NCBI RefSeq assembly: GCF_018614075.1
Contig: NZ_JAGGOZ010000037.1
Span: 1 to 64,000, forward strand
Length of the DNA stretch: 64,000 nt
Reading direction: 5' to 3'
Source of the DNA: Streptomyces sp. ISL-94
Lineage (GTDB): Bacteria > Actinomycetota > Actinomycetes > Streptomycetales > Streptomycetaceae
The notes under the pieces were generated by a model. That model saw only the letters and a program-made list of their open reading frames with translations, was not told the origin of the DNA and searched no databases. The position numbers were made by a program, and so were the translations under genes. Positions 26,376 through 34,819 of the stretch are shown here, piece by piece (the stretch's first letter is position 1; each line of letters starts with the position of its first letter).

Positions 26376-27251
26376 GTGAGCACCAAGCAGCCTGTGACCG
26401 TTGTCGGACTCGGCCCCATGGGGCAGGCCATGGCCCGCACCTTCCTTGACGCAGGCCATGCCGTCACCGTCTGGAACCGCACCGCTTCCCGTGCCGACGC
26501 CCTGGTCGCCGGGGGAGCGGTGCTCGCGAGCAGCATCGAGGATGCCCTCAAGACCAATGACCTGGTGATCCTCAGCCTCACCGACTACGAGGCGATGTAC
26601 GCGGTGCTGGAGCCCGCGGCCGGTGCGCTGGCCGGCCGGGTGATCGTCAACCTCAGCTCTGACACCCCGGAGAAGACCCGCGCGGGTGCCCGGTGGATCA
26701 CCGGACACGGCGGTATCCACATCACGGGCGGGGTCACCGTTCCGCCGTCGGGCATCGGCAGCCGTGACTCGTACACCTTCTACAGCGGGCCGCGCGATGC
26801 CTTCGACCGGCACCGCGACACCCTCGAAACCCTGACCACCACGGACTACCGGGGCGAGGAGCCCGGCATCGCCGCGCTGATGTACCAGATCGGCATGGTC
26901 ATGTTCTGGACGTCCATGCTCAGCTACTGGCAGGCCATCGCCCTCGCCGACGCCAACGGCCTCAAGGCGGAGGACATCCTCCCGCACGCCACCGAGACGA
27001 TGGCCGCGATGCCGAACTTCCTCGCGTTCTACACGAAGCGCATCGACGCGGGCGACCACAGCGGAGACGTGGACCGGCTGGCCATGGGCATGGCCAGCGT
27101 CGAGCACGTCCTGCACACCAACGCCGACGCGGGAGTCAACACCGCGCTGCCGGCCGCGGTGGTCGAGCTCTTCCGCCGCGGGATGAACGCCGGGCACGAG
27201 GCGGACAGCTTCTCCAGCCTGGTGGAGCTGCTCAAGAAGAACCAGGTCTGA
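26376..27251 (+). CDS. Imine reductase-like NADPH-dependent oxidoreductase
   Basis: 291 residues from GTG 26376, with GGAGG 9 nt upstream. N-terminal Rossmann fold VVGLGPMGQAMA and the NADPH-binding VWNRT motif. The C-terminal helical half matches the imine reductase/6-phosphogluconate dehydrogenase-like fold. By eye alignment, the catalytic Asp of R-type imine reductases corresponds to Tyr170 in LMYQIGMVMFW, as in the Tyr class. It would reduce cyclic imines to amines. Controlled by the divergent TetR. It lies 1.3 kb from the aminotransferase of the second polyketide set and may finish a cyclic amine there, but TetR/imine-reductase pairs also occur alone in Streptomyces. Confidence 0.85.
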   Translation: MSTKQPVTVVGLGPMGQAMARTFLDAGHAVTVWNRTASRADALVAGGAVLASSIEDALKTNDLVILSLTDYEAMYAVLEPAAGALAGRVIVNLSSDTPEKTRAGARWITGHGGIHITGGVTVPPSGIGSRDSYTFYSGPRDAFDRHRDTLETLTTTDYRGEEPGIAALMYQIGMVMFWTSMLSYWQAIALADANGLKAEDILPHATETMAAMPNFLAFYTKRIDAGDHSGDVDRLAMGMASVEHVLHTNADAGVNTALPAAVVELFRRGMNAGHEADSFSSLVELLKKNQV

Positions 27252-27283
27252 CCTTCCGGGCAGCGGTGCCCCGTCCCCCATGC

Positions 27284-27325
27284 GCATTGCCCTGGCCGCA
27301 GATCCCCCGTCGGCCAGGGCAATGC
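27284..27325 (+). terminator. Terminator after the imine reductase gene
   Basis: 14-bp perfect arms GCATTGCCCTGGCC (27284-27297) and its complement (27312-27325), with a 14-nt loop, 33 bp after the stop codon. Confidence 0.85.
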
Positions 27326-27342
27326 ACCACCGGTGCACGAGG

Positions 27343-27395
27343 CACGCCGCAGGGCCCGGACCGCCTCCGAGGGAGGTCCGGGCCCTCACGGCGTG
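27343..27395 (-). terminator. Terminator at the end of the flavin reductase operon
   Basis: Inner 12-bp perfect stem 27351-27362 / 27375-27386 and outer stem CACGCCG / CGGCGTG (27343-27349 / 27389-27395). It overlaps the stop codon of the small hypothetical gene (27386-27388). Confidence 0.8.
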
Positions 27396-27856
27396 AGGTG
27401 TGTGCGTACGGCGCCGGTCAGGGCGCGCAGCCGCGCGTCGGCCTGCCGCAGCGAGTGCCGGGCCGCCGCGAGCCGGTCCCGGGTGGCCGGGTCCGGCAGC
27501 GCGTCGCACTCGTCGAGGAGCAGCCGGGCGGTCGCGATGGCCTCGGCCACGCCGTCCCGCAACTCCCTCGAGTAGACGTCGAGGACGGACTGCAGGACGG
27601 CGCGCGCCTGGGCCATGAGGGGCTCGCGAAGGGACTCGTCCCCGTGGGCCGGGCCGGACGGGGCCGGCAGGGCCGCCTCGAAGCGGCGTAGTACCGCGTC
27701 GAGTTGCTCGGCGGGCAGAGGCCGGCGGGCCGGAGTGCGGCCGGCCCGCCGGCCTCTGCCCGCCTGTCGTGCGGAACGGGCGAGCCCCTGTTGGAGGGCC
27801 TCGGTGAAACCGGGGCCGATGACGATGTCCCAGTCGTCACGTGCCGGGGTGGTCAC
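27386..27856 (-). CDS. Small helical protein of unknown function, coupled to the flavin reductase
   Basis: 156 residues from GTG 27856. The start overlaps the flavin reductase stop (GTGA), so it is translationally coupled. I do not recognise a family. Residues about 1-25 and 48-150 are predicted helical (FTEALQQGLARSARQ, LMAQARAVLQSVLDVYSREL, LAAARHSLRQADARLRALTG). Residues about 30-48 form an Arg/Gly/Pro-rich link encoded by a 24-bp perfect DNA hairpin. No cysteine pairs, membrane spans or signal peptide. Coupling to a flavin reductase suggests a helper in the two-component monooxygenase system, but this is inference only. Confidence 0.65.
   Translation of the reverse strand: MTTPARDDWDIVIGPGFTEALQQGLARSARQAGRGRRAGRTPARRPLPAEQLDAVLRRFEAALPAPSGPAHGDESLREPLMAQARAVLQSVLDVYSRELRDGVAEAIATARLLLDECDALPDPATRDRLAAARHSLRQADARLRALTGAVRTHLTP
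27710..27764. repeat. 24-bp perfect inverted repeat inside the small hypothetical gene
   Basis: The arms 27710-27733 and 27741-27764 are exact reverse complements separated by a 7-nt loop (AGTGCGG). The stem is about 85% GC. It lies in frame and encodes the RGRRAGRTPARR-type linker. It is too perfect for ordinary coding drift and looks like an inserted palindromic element or a transcription-control hairpin. Confidence 0.9.
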
Positions 27857-28389
27857 CGCGAGGTCGAAGCGGCCCGCTGGAAGCCGCCGCTGAAGAAGAG
27901 CAGCCCGTCCTGCCCGTCGCCGCGGCTGGACCCCACGACGTCGCCGATGAAGATCGAGTGGTCGCCGACGTCGTAGGCCTCGGACAGCTCGCACTCCAGC
28001 CAGGCCAGCGAACCCTCGAGCAGGGGCGCTCCGGTGCGCGGGCCGGGTGACCAGTCGACGTCCGCGAACTGCGGCGGCCCGAGCGGCCGTTGCTTGTCCG
28101 CGAAGAACCGGGCCAGACCCTCCTGGCCGGCTCCCATGATCGACACGCCGAAGTGGCCCGCCGTGAGGATGGCCTTGTGCATCACCGCGCTGTGAGCGAC
28201 GGAACACAGGACGGACGGCGGCTCCAGGGAGACCGAGGTGAAGGCGTTCGCCGTCATGCCGTGGATGTGCTCACCGCCGACGGACAGCACGGTGACCCCG
28301 GTGGCGAACAGGGACATGACCTCGCGCAGCGGAGCCGGATTCGCCGCGGGTCCCGGCGAAATGGCCACGTCTGTTGATAAGGAATTCAC
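27853..28389 (-). CDS. Flavin reductase (FMN/FAD-dependent, HpaC/ActVB-like)
   Basis: 178 residues from GTG 28389, with AAAGG 8 nt upstream. ATG 28431 is an alternative. Family motifs: MSLFATGVTVLS, GMTANAFTSVSLEPPSVL, FGVSIMGAGQEGLA and CELSEAYDVGDHSIFIGDVV. It reduces free flavin with NAD(P)H and supplies reduced flavin to a partner oxygenase, here probably the acyl-CoA dehydrogenase-like monooxygenase at 52028-53203. The fourth codon is TTA, so translation should depend on the bldA tRNA. It is divergent from the aminotransferase gene. Confidence 0.9.
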   Translation of the reverse strand: MNSLSTDVAISPGPAANPAPLREVMSLFATGVTVLSVGGEHIHGMTANAFTSVSLEPPSVLCSVAHSAVMHKAILTAGHFGVSIMGAGQEGLARFFADKQRPLGPPQFADVDWSPGPRTGAPLLEGSLAWLECELSEAYDVGDHSIFIGDVVGSSRGDGQDGLLFFSGGFQRAASTSR

Positions 28390-28594
28390 GCCGTGCCTTT
28401 CATAAGATCCATGTCCTGAAAGTACTTCCATTGTCGGGCCGTAAGGGAATCTGCGAGTAACTGTCCACTCAGCAGGTGGTGCAGGGAATAGTCGGTTACC
28501 GTCCAGTGAGCCGCCGTTGATGTCCGGTCACGGTTCTCTGAGTAGCCTCGTGTTGTTTCTCAAAGAGAGACTTTCGATCAGGATCAGAGGTCGC

Positions 28595-30181
28595 ATGAAC
28601 ACCGTGAAAACCGTCTCTGCCGAGCCGCAGCTCGCGGAACCGTACTTGCTCGGATGGCTCTCGTCGGTCGGCCTTGACGTTGAATACGTCCGCGCCGAAG
28701 GAAATACCCTCTACTACCTCGACGAGAACGCCGCCGAAGTCCCCGTACTCGACTTCGCGGGCGGCTACGGATCACTGATCCTCGGGCACAACCACCCGGA
28801 GATCACGGCGTACGCACAAGAGCTCATGGCGGCCCAGACCCCCGTGCACGCGCAGTTCTCGCGGCACCCGTACGCCAATGACGTGGCCGTCGCGCTCAAC
28901 CGGATCCTGCGGCGGGAGCTCGGTACGGACGAGGACTTCGCCGCGATCTTCGCGAACACCGGCGCGGAGGCGGTCGAGGCGGCCGTCAAGCATGCCGAGC
29001 TCGACCGCGTGCTGCGCCTCCAGGACCTGCGGGCCCGCCTGGCGGCGAACCTGGCGGCGGCCGAGGAGGCAGTGGCGGGCGGGGCGTCCGTGGCGCAGGA
29101 GGCGTACGGGCTCGCCGGAGTGGACGCCGGGGCGGGGTTCGGCGCGCTGGTGGACGAGATCGAACGCCGCAACGCGGAGCAGTTCGGCCGGCCGCCGGTG
29201 TTCCTGGCCCTGGAGGGCGGTTTCCACGGCAAACTCGTCGGCAGCGTCCAGCTCACCCACAACGAGGGCTACCGGAGCCCGTTCGGGGCGCTCGCGACGC
29301 CCGCGCGCTTCCTTCCCGCCGGCAACGCTCAGGCACTGAAGGCCGCGATCGAGGCGGAGCGGGCCACTGTCCTCGACCTCGTCGTCGAGGGCGGCCGGGT
29401 CGTGGCCGCGGAGACCGACTCGCCCGTGTTCTGCGCCTTCGTCCTGGAGCCCATCCAGGGAGAGGGCGGTATCCGGGTCCTGTCCGAGGAGTTCGCCCGG
29501 GACATCCAGCTGGCGTGCGCGGAGATCGACTGCCCCGTCATCGTGGACGAGGTGCAGAGCGGCATGGGGCGCAGCGGCGACTTCCTCGCGAGCTCGGCCC
29601 TCGGCCTGCACGGCGACTACTACGCTCTGGCCAAGAGCCTGGGCGGCGGCGTGGCCAAGACCTCCGTCATGCTGACCCGGCAGTCGAGGTACCGCTCGGA
29701 GTTCGAGCTGGTGCACAGCTCGACCTTCGCCAAGGACGCCTTCTCCTGCCTCATCTCGAAGAAGGTCCTGGAGCTCCTGGAGGCTGACAACGGGGCGGCG
29801 TACGGGGTCATCCGCGAGCGCGGCGCCCTCCTCGAGGGGACCCTCCAAGCGGTGCGCGCCGACTACCCGGACGTGGTGAAGGACGTGCGGGGGCGGGGCC
29901 TGATGCTCGGCCTCGAATTCCACGACCAGTCCGGATCGGCATCGGCCGCCATCCGCGAGAGCGCCCCGCTGTTCGGCTACACCGTCGCCGGCTACCTGCT
30001 GCGCGAGCACCGCATCCGTACCTTCCCGACCGCGAGCGCCGTCAACACGCTGCGGTTCGAGCCGTCGCTGTACCTGACCGACGCGGAGATCGGACAGTTG
30101 GACAAGGCGCTGCGCGCCGTCGCCGAGCTGCTGCGCGACCATGACGGCGCCGGTCTCACCGGGATCGCGGACGCGGCCTGA
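28595..30181 (+). CDS. Class III (omega) PLP-dependent aminotransferase
   Basis: 528 residues from ATG 28595, with AGAGG upstream. Motifs: GHNHPEITAYAQ, FANTGAEAVEAAVKHA, GGFHGKLVGS, the PLP-ring aspartate in IVDEVQSGMGR (Asp318) and the Schiff-base Lys347 in LAKSLGGG. About 60 extra residues (roughly 138-200, mostly helical) sit before the GGFHGK strand, making it longer than usual for the class. It should convert an aldehyde to a primary amine. Next to a PKS that ends in a thioester reductase, the natural substrate is the released polyketide aldehyde. This reductase plus aminotransferase pairing is known from polyketide alkaloid and prodigiosin-type pathways. Confidence 0.92.
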   Translation: MNTVKTVSAEPQLAEPYLLGWLSSVGLDVEYVRAEGNTLYYLDENAAEVPVLDFAGGYGSLILGHNHPEITAYAQELMAAQTPVHAQFSRHPYANDVAVALNRILRRELGTDEDFAAIFANTGAEAVEAAVKHAELDRVLRLQDLRARLAANLAAAEEAVAGGASVAQEAYGLAGVDAGAGFGALVDEIERRNAEQFGRPPVFLALEGGFHGKLVGSVQLTHNEGYRSPFGALATPARFLPAGNAQALKAAIEAERATVLDLVVEGGRVVAAETDSPVFCAFVLEPIQGEGGIRVLSEEFARDIQLACAEIDCPVIVDEVQSGMGRSGDFLASSALGLHGDYYALAKSLGGGVAKTSVMLTRQSRYRSEFELVHSSTFAKDAFSCLISKKVLELLEADNGAAYGVIRERGALLEGTLQAVRADYPDVVKDVRGRGLMLGLEFHDQSGSASAAIRESAPLFGYTVAGYLLREHRIRTFPTASAVNTLRFEPSLYLTDAEIGQLDKALRAVAELLRDHDGAGLTGIADAA

Positions 30182-30291
30182 TCCCGCGGTGAAGGCCGGA
30201 CGACGGACCGTGCCGGCGCCTGTCCGGCACCCGCGCGGTCCGCGTCCGGCGGCGCACCCGGCTCCCCGGTACCCGCCCGGGACCGCCCCGG

Positions 30292-32502
30292 TCACACGGC
30301 CACGGGGGTCCCCGGCAGATCCCGCAGGACCTCGGCGGCGGGCGTGGCGCCGGGCAGCGCTGACAGCAGCGTGAGCGTGGACACCTGGCGCTTGCCTCCA
30401 CCCCAGCCCGGGCGGCGGTCGAGCAGTTCGGGCCGGGCGGTGGCGATGGCGAGCAGCGGCGCGTTGCCGGCGCCGTCGGTGAGCCGCTCGAGGCGGTCGA
30501 GGAACGCGTCGTCGGCACGGTGCACGTCGTCGAAGAGGACCACGACCGGCTCGAGCCGGGCGGCCGCGGCGAGGAACTCCACCCAGGTGTCCAGGATCTC
30601 CCCCGGACGCCCGCCGTGGGTCTGCGTCCGCCCGGGGAGCAGCGGCAGCAGCATCCCGTGCAGCCGGGCGCGGCGGCTCGCGGTGACCGGCAGCTGCCAC
30701 AACGCGGCGGCGAGCTTGTCCCGTGCTTCCCGGGCGGAGTCGCGGGGCCGCAGTGAGCAGTAGGCCGCGAGGGTCTGCGCGGCGAGGGACAGTGCCCCGT
30801 CCTCGATGGGCTCCCGCGCGGCGAGGACCCGGGGGGAGGGCCGCTGCTGTTTGGCGAGACCGCGTCTGAACTCTGTGAGCAGATGGGTCTTGCCCACCCC
30901 GGGCGCACCGAGCACGGTCACCAGGTGTGGTACCGAACGGTGCTTGCCCCAGTCGAGCAGGCCGTTCAGGACGCCGAGCTCGTAGGTGCGGTCGGCCGGG
31001 ATGCCCGGGTCCGTCGCCAGCGTGGCGAGCGCCTGCCAGATGTCCGGCACGTCACCCGCGGGCCGGCAGGCCACCGCCGGTCCGGCGGCCAGGCGGGTCG
31101 CACCGCTCATCCACACCTCGCCGTCCGGCACTTGGGCCAGCAGGGTCCGCCCGTCGTCGAGCAGCGCCCCTACGGCGGACAGCGGTGACACGGTGCCGTT
31201 GGCGTCGGAGCGGGTCCGCACCAGGGCCTGCCCGGTGGTCACGGCGGCTCGCAGCGAGGGGCCGCGCCTGGAGGCGAAGCGGTCCCGCAGGTCCAGTGCC
31301 GCGCGTACCGCGCGCTCCGCGTCGTCGTGGTGCAAGCCGCGTACGCCGAACAGGGCGAGCGAAACCGAGCCGATCGTGGCCACGACGGTGCCTCCGAACC
31401 GCTCGATGACCTGCCCGATGGCATCGCCCGCGCTGCCGAGCGTGGTGTCGATCTCGCCGGGGTACGCCTCGGGGAGGGCTTCGTGGGACATGCCGACCAG
31501 GACGGCACTGACCTGGATGCGCTCGGTCACGGTGGTGCCGGAGTGCCGCATGGCGGTGGCCGTGGCCGTGGCGGGGGGCGCGACCGGGGGTGTGACCGGT
31601 TCCGGTTCGGATACCGGTTCCGCAACGCGGACATGGGGGGAAGAGGGGCCCGCTCCCGGGCGGTTCAGCGGCGTGGACTGGTGCGGCACCGTGATCGTCG
31701 GCCGCTGTCGCGGCGGGCGCTGCTCGGTGTGCGCGCTCAGAGCCGGGTCGTGGGTCAGGATCGAGTGCTGGAGCATCTGCAGACCCCGGCCCGGCTCCAG
31801 GCCCAGGTTCTCCACCAGCGAGCTGCGGACCCGGTCGTAGACGTTCAGGGCGTCGGCCTGCAGGCCGCACCGGTACAGGGCGGTCATCAGCTGGCCGCAC
31901 GCCCGCTCCCGGAGCGGCTCCGATTCGACCATGGTCGTCAGGTCCCCGAGTATCGCCCGGTGGCGACCGCAGGCCAGTTCGGCCTCGAAGTAGTCCTCCA
32001 GGGCGTCGAGGCGGGCACGGCGCACCGATTCCAACTCCGGCCAGGCGATGCCCGATTCCATCAGATCGGCGAGGATGGGGCCGCGCCAGAGATCGAGTCC
32101 CTCCCGCAGCAGCCGTGCGGCGGCCTCGGGGCCGTCGGAGGCGAGCGCTGCCCGCCCCTCGGTCACCTTCCGCTGGAAGACCGACAGGTCGACGTGTTCC
32201 GGGTCGACCTGGAGGGCGTAGCCGGGGGCCCGGGTCACGAGCTCGGGTGCGCTCCCGCCGGCCGGGGCGGAGCCGGCGGCCAGAATGGAACGCAGTCCCC
32301 ATACGGCGTTGTGGAGGATCTTCCGGGCCGTCGTCGGTACTTCCTCCGAGTCCCACAGCGCCTGCATCAGTTCGCTGGTCGCGGCCACCCGGTTGGCGCG
32401 CAGCAGCAGATAGCCGAGTGTCGCCCGCTGCTTGGTGCCACCCAGCGCGATCAGCTTCCCGTCAACCGTCACTTCCAGGGGTCCGAGTAATCTGAATTGC
32501 AT
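30292..32502 (-). CDS. SARP-family regulator with degenerate nucleotide-cyclase-like and AAA ATPase domains
   Basis: 736 residues from ATG 32502, with AAGGA 6 nt upstream. Domains: OmpR-type winged helix 1-95, BTAD helical domain about 97-245, Pro-rich linker, a cyclase-homology domain about 327-480 (FGGTVVATIGSVSLALFG, HDDAERAVRAAL) and an ATPase with Walker A GAPGVGKT (532-539) and a Walker B-like VVLFDDVHRADD. The metal aspartates expected in a cyclase are missing, so that domain probably binds a ligand. Codon 5 is TTA, which makes this a bldA-dependent pathway switch. Last gene of the minus-strand run NTF2-NTF2-TE-PPTase-SARP. Likely activator of the second polyketide set. Confidence 0.93.
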   Translation of the reverse strand: MQFRLLGPLEVTVDGKLIALGGTKQRATLGYLLLRANRVAATSELMQALWDSEEVPTTARKILHNAVWGLRSILAAGSAPAGGSAPELVTRAPGYALQVDPEHVDLSVFQRKVTEGRAALASDGPEAAARLLREGLDLWRGPILADLMESGIAWPELESVRRARLDALEDYFEAELACGRHRAILGDLTTMVESEPLRERACGQLMTALYRCGLQADALNVYDRVRSSLVENLGLEPGRGLQMLQHSILTHDPALSAHTEQRPPRQRPTITVPHQSTPLNRPGAGPSSPHVRVAEPVSEPEPVTPPVAPPATATATAMRHSGTTVTERIQVSAVLVGMSHEALPEAYPGEIDTTLGSAGDAIGQVIERFGGTVVATIGSVSLALFGVRGLHHDDAERAVRAALDLRDRFASRRGPSLRAAVTTGQALVRTRSDANGTVSPLSAVGALLDDGRTLLAQVPDGEVWMSGATRLAAGPAVACRPAGDVPDIWQALATLATDPGIPADRTYELGVLNGLLDWGKHRSVPHLVTVLGAPGVGKTHLLTEFRRGLAKQQRPSPRVLAAREPIEDGALSLAAQTLAAYCSLRPRDSAREARDKLAAALWQLPVTASRRARLHGMLLPLLPGRTQTHGGRPGEILDTWVEFLAAAARLEPVVVLFDDVHRADDAFLDRLERLTDGAGNAPLLAIATARPELLDRRPGWGGGKRQVSTLTLLSALPGATPAAEVLRDLPGTPVAV

Positions 32503-32683
32503 GCGAGTCCTTGCTTCTAAGGAGAGGGTCTTTCCGGTGGGGGTGGTTGATCTGCTGCTTTTTCCTGCAATTCGCAACGCGTTCATCTGGACTTCGAATA
32601 TCCTCGCCGGTGCTGTCGTGAAAACACTGGCCGCCACTATGACATGGGGTTCTTGAGGTCTTCTTGAAGTCCGAGTGGGCTCT

Positions 32684-33352
32684 CTACGGAAGGCGATCCA
32701 TTGTGACGGCGGTCACGACGAGGCCGTTCCCCGTACGCCACCGGCCGTCGAAAGCGGTGACGTTGAATCCGTTTACCGGGGGCCCCGGGACCAGCAGGTC
32801 GGCGCGGAACGTGCTCGTGGCCAGATCGAGGGTGATCAAGGCCTCGTCGAAGTCCAGCGGGCGCCCGGTGAGCGGGAACCACGCCTTGTACACGCTCTCT
32901 TTGGCACTGAACAGCAGCCGGTCCCAGCAGACGGCGGGGCGTCGCGCGGCGAGGGCGCGTACCCGGGCGCGCTCCTGCGGCAGCGAGATCAGCTCCAGGA
33001 TTCCGGGATCGGGCAGCGGCTCGTTGGGCTCGGCGTCGCAGCCGATCGACAGCGCGTCACCGCGACGGGCCACCGCCGCGGCCCGGTAGCCCCGGCAGTG
33101 CGTCATGCTGCCTACGATGCCGTCCGGCCAGCGGGGTGCGCCGCCCGTGCCGGGCAGGAGCGGCGCCGGCGGCAGCCCGAGCCGGGCGAGGGCCTCTCGG
33201 GCGCAGCGCCGTACGGAGGCGAACTCCCGGCGCCTGGCGGCCACGGCGCCCGCCACGACGCGCTCCTCCTCGGGGAAGAGGGGCGCAGCGGCCGGATCGT
33301 CGCGGAACAGCTCGGCCGTGGCGACGGACGGGGGGAGGACGGAACTGATCAT
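32684..33352 (-). CDS. 4'-phosphopantetheinyl transferase (second copy)
   Basis: 222 residues from ATG 33352. It has the same family blocks as the copy at 12712-13422: PRWPDGIVGSMTHC, GCDAEPNEPLPD (metal ligands) and FSAKESVYKAWFPLTG. It activates ACPs, presumably those of the PKS pair at 35475-47429. It lies 63 bp downstream of the type II thioesterase on the same strand. No strong ribosome site is visible before the ATG, so coupling to upstream translation is possible. Confidence 0.92.
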   Translation of the reverse strand: MISSVLPPSVATAELFRDDPAAAPLFPEEERVVAGAVAARRREFASVRRCAREALARLGLPPAPLLPGTGGAPRWPDGIVGSMTHCRGYRAAAVARRGDALSIGCDAEPNEPLPDPGILELISLPQERARVRALAARRPAVCWDRLLFSAKESVYKAWFPLTGRPLDFDEALITLDLATSTFRADLLVPGPPVNGFNVTAFDGRWRTGNGLVVTAVTMDRLP

Positions 33353-33415
33353 GCCGGGCCGGGGGTCATGCCTTCACGCCTTCGCATACCTCTTCAGGCC
33401 TTCACGCTTGCGCCT

Positions 33416-34165
33416 TCATGCCCGCGCGCCGGAGGCCGACAGGGACGCGGAGAGGAGGGCGCTGATGGCCGCCGTGTGGTCGTCGAGGAAGAAGTGCCCG
33501 CCGGGGAAGACCCTCAGGCCGAAGTCGCCCGTGGTGTGCTCCTCCCACGCGGCGGCCCGCGCGACCGGCACCACCGGGTCCGTGTCGCCGACCAGCGCGG
33601 TCATCGGGACGGGGAGCGGGGCGCTCTCCTGCCAGGAGTACGAGCCGAGCGCCCCGTAGTCGGCGCGCAGCGCCGGCAGCACCATGTCGAGCAGCTCCGG
33701 GTCGTCGAGCACCGCGTTTCCGGTCCCGCCGAGCCGGCGGACCGCCGCGATCACCGCGTCGTCGCCGTGGAGCCGGTCGTGGACGCCGGGCCGGGGGGAG
33801 GGGGCGCCGCGGCCGGAGAGGAACAGCCGGCCGGGTGCGGGCGATCCCGACGCGAGGAGCCGGCGGGTGGTCTCGTAGGCGAGGACCGCGCCCATGCTGT
33901 GGCCGAAGAAGGCATAAGGGGCGGCGGTCAGCGGGCGGATCTCCCGGGCCAGCGCGTCGGCGTGCCCGGTGATGCTCTCGAACGGGCTCTCCAGGCGGCG
34001 GTCCTGACGGCCCGGATACTGGACGGCGAGCACGTCGGCACGGCCCGCGAGCGCCCGCGACAGGGGTACGAAGGCGCTGGCGGCGCCGCCGGCGTGGGGG
34101 AAGCAGACCAGGCGCGGGGCGCTCTCGGGGGCGGGGCCGAACCGCCGGAACCATGTGCTGTTCAC
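33416..34165 (-). CDS. Type II thioesterase (second copy)
   Basis: 249 residues from GTG 34165, with GGAAAGGG upstream. FPHAGG oxyanion segment, YPGRQDRR, GHSMG with Ser90, Asp196 in GDTDP and His224 in GGHFF. The complete triad and full lid suggest an active editing hydrolase for the reductive-release PKS. Close paralogue of 8162-8911. Confidence 0.93.
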   Translation of the reverse strand: MNSTWFRRFGPAPESAPRLVCFPHAGGAASAFVPLSRALAGRADVLAVQYPGRQDRRLESPFESITGHADALAREIRPLTAAPYAFFGHSMGAVLAYETTRRLLASGSPAPGRLFLSGRGAPSPRPGVHDRLHGDDAVIAAVRRLGGTGNAVLDDPELLDMVLPALRADYGALGSYSWQESAPLPVPMTALVGDTDPVVPVARAAAWEEHTTGDFGLRVFPGGHFFLDDHTAAISALLSASLSASGARA

Positions 34166-34232
34166 TGTTTCCCTTTCCGGGGGGCTGGTGCCTCCCGGCG
34201 CCAGGCGGTGGGACCGGCGAGCCGGCCTGAGG

Positions 34233-34285
34233 GGGCGCGTCGGCGTGAGGAGGCGCGTCGGCGTGAGAGGGCGCGTCGGCGTGGC
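34233..34285. repeat. Three tandem copies of a 16-18-bp GC-rich unit
   Basis: The unit GGCGCGTCGGCGTGAG occurs three times in a row, the last copy diverging at its end. It sits in the 167-bp gap between the NTF2-like gene and the thioesterase gene on the same strand. No function is apparent. Confidence 0.75.
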
Positions 34286-34332
34286 GGGGCGCGCCGGGCC
34301 CGGACGGAAGACCGTACGGGCCCGGGCGGGTG

Positions 34333-34758
34333 CTACTCGGGGAGCAGGCTGCCGGCGACCGGGCGGTCGACAGCCATCAGCCAGCGGCCGTCCTCGACGC
34401 GCCGCAGCACGTCCGTGCAGTGGCCCTCCAGGTGGACCGGCTCGCCGTTCGGACCCGTGCTCTCCACGCTGAACTTCACGCCGATCAGGGCCACGTCGCC
34501 GGCCACGTACGAGTGCGTGATCTCGGCCTTCAGGAACGGCTTGGGAGCGAGGAACTCCTTGAAGAAATTCGTCCGCGCTTCCCCGGTGAGCGGCTCGCCG
34601 GAGAAGTTGGAGATCGCGTCGGCGCGGTAGACCGAGTCGAAGAGAGCGCCGTCACCCGAGTTGAAGAGCTGGATGAAGATCTCGTTCTGGGTTTCCCCGT
34701 CGGCGGTGAGATCCGGATGGTTCGGGTCGAAGTCGATGGTGATACCGGGAACGCTCAT
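34333..34758 (-). CDS. NTF2-like (SnoaL/YybH-type) protein
   Basis: 141 residues from ATG 34758. It has a cone-shaped alpha+beta fold: FIQLFNSGDGALFDSVYRAD, LTGEARTNFFKEFL, VALIGVKFSV and WLMAVDRPV. It is similar in design to its neighbour at 34820-35203, 61 bp upstream, suggesting duplication. NTF2-like proteins in polyketide clusters act as cyclases, isomerases or epoxide hydrolases, or serve as binding proteins. I see no residue set that decides between these. Probably a tailoring step on the second polyketide. Confidence 0.85.
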   Translation of the reverse strand: MSVPGITIDFDPNHPDLTADGETQNEIFIQLFNSGDGALFDSVYRADAISNFSGEPLTGEARTNFFKEFLAPKPFLKAEITHSYVAGDVALIGVKFSVESTGPNGEPVHLEGHCTDVLRRVEDGRWLMAVDRPVAGSLLPE

Positions 34759-34819
34759 GGGATGGGACCCCACTTTCCTTGGTGTGGACGCGGTGCTGCG
34801 GTCTCGGGTCGGGTGTCGT

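Noticed and set aside
28467..28528. GTCCACT, GTCCAGT and GTCCGGT heptamers upstream of the aminotransferase as SARP binding sites
   Set aside because: Spacing of 21 bp between two copies is suggestive, but the third is out of phase and the same short word occurs widely. Too weak to report as a site.
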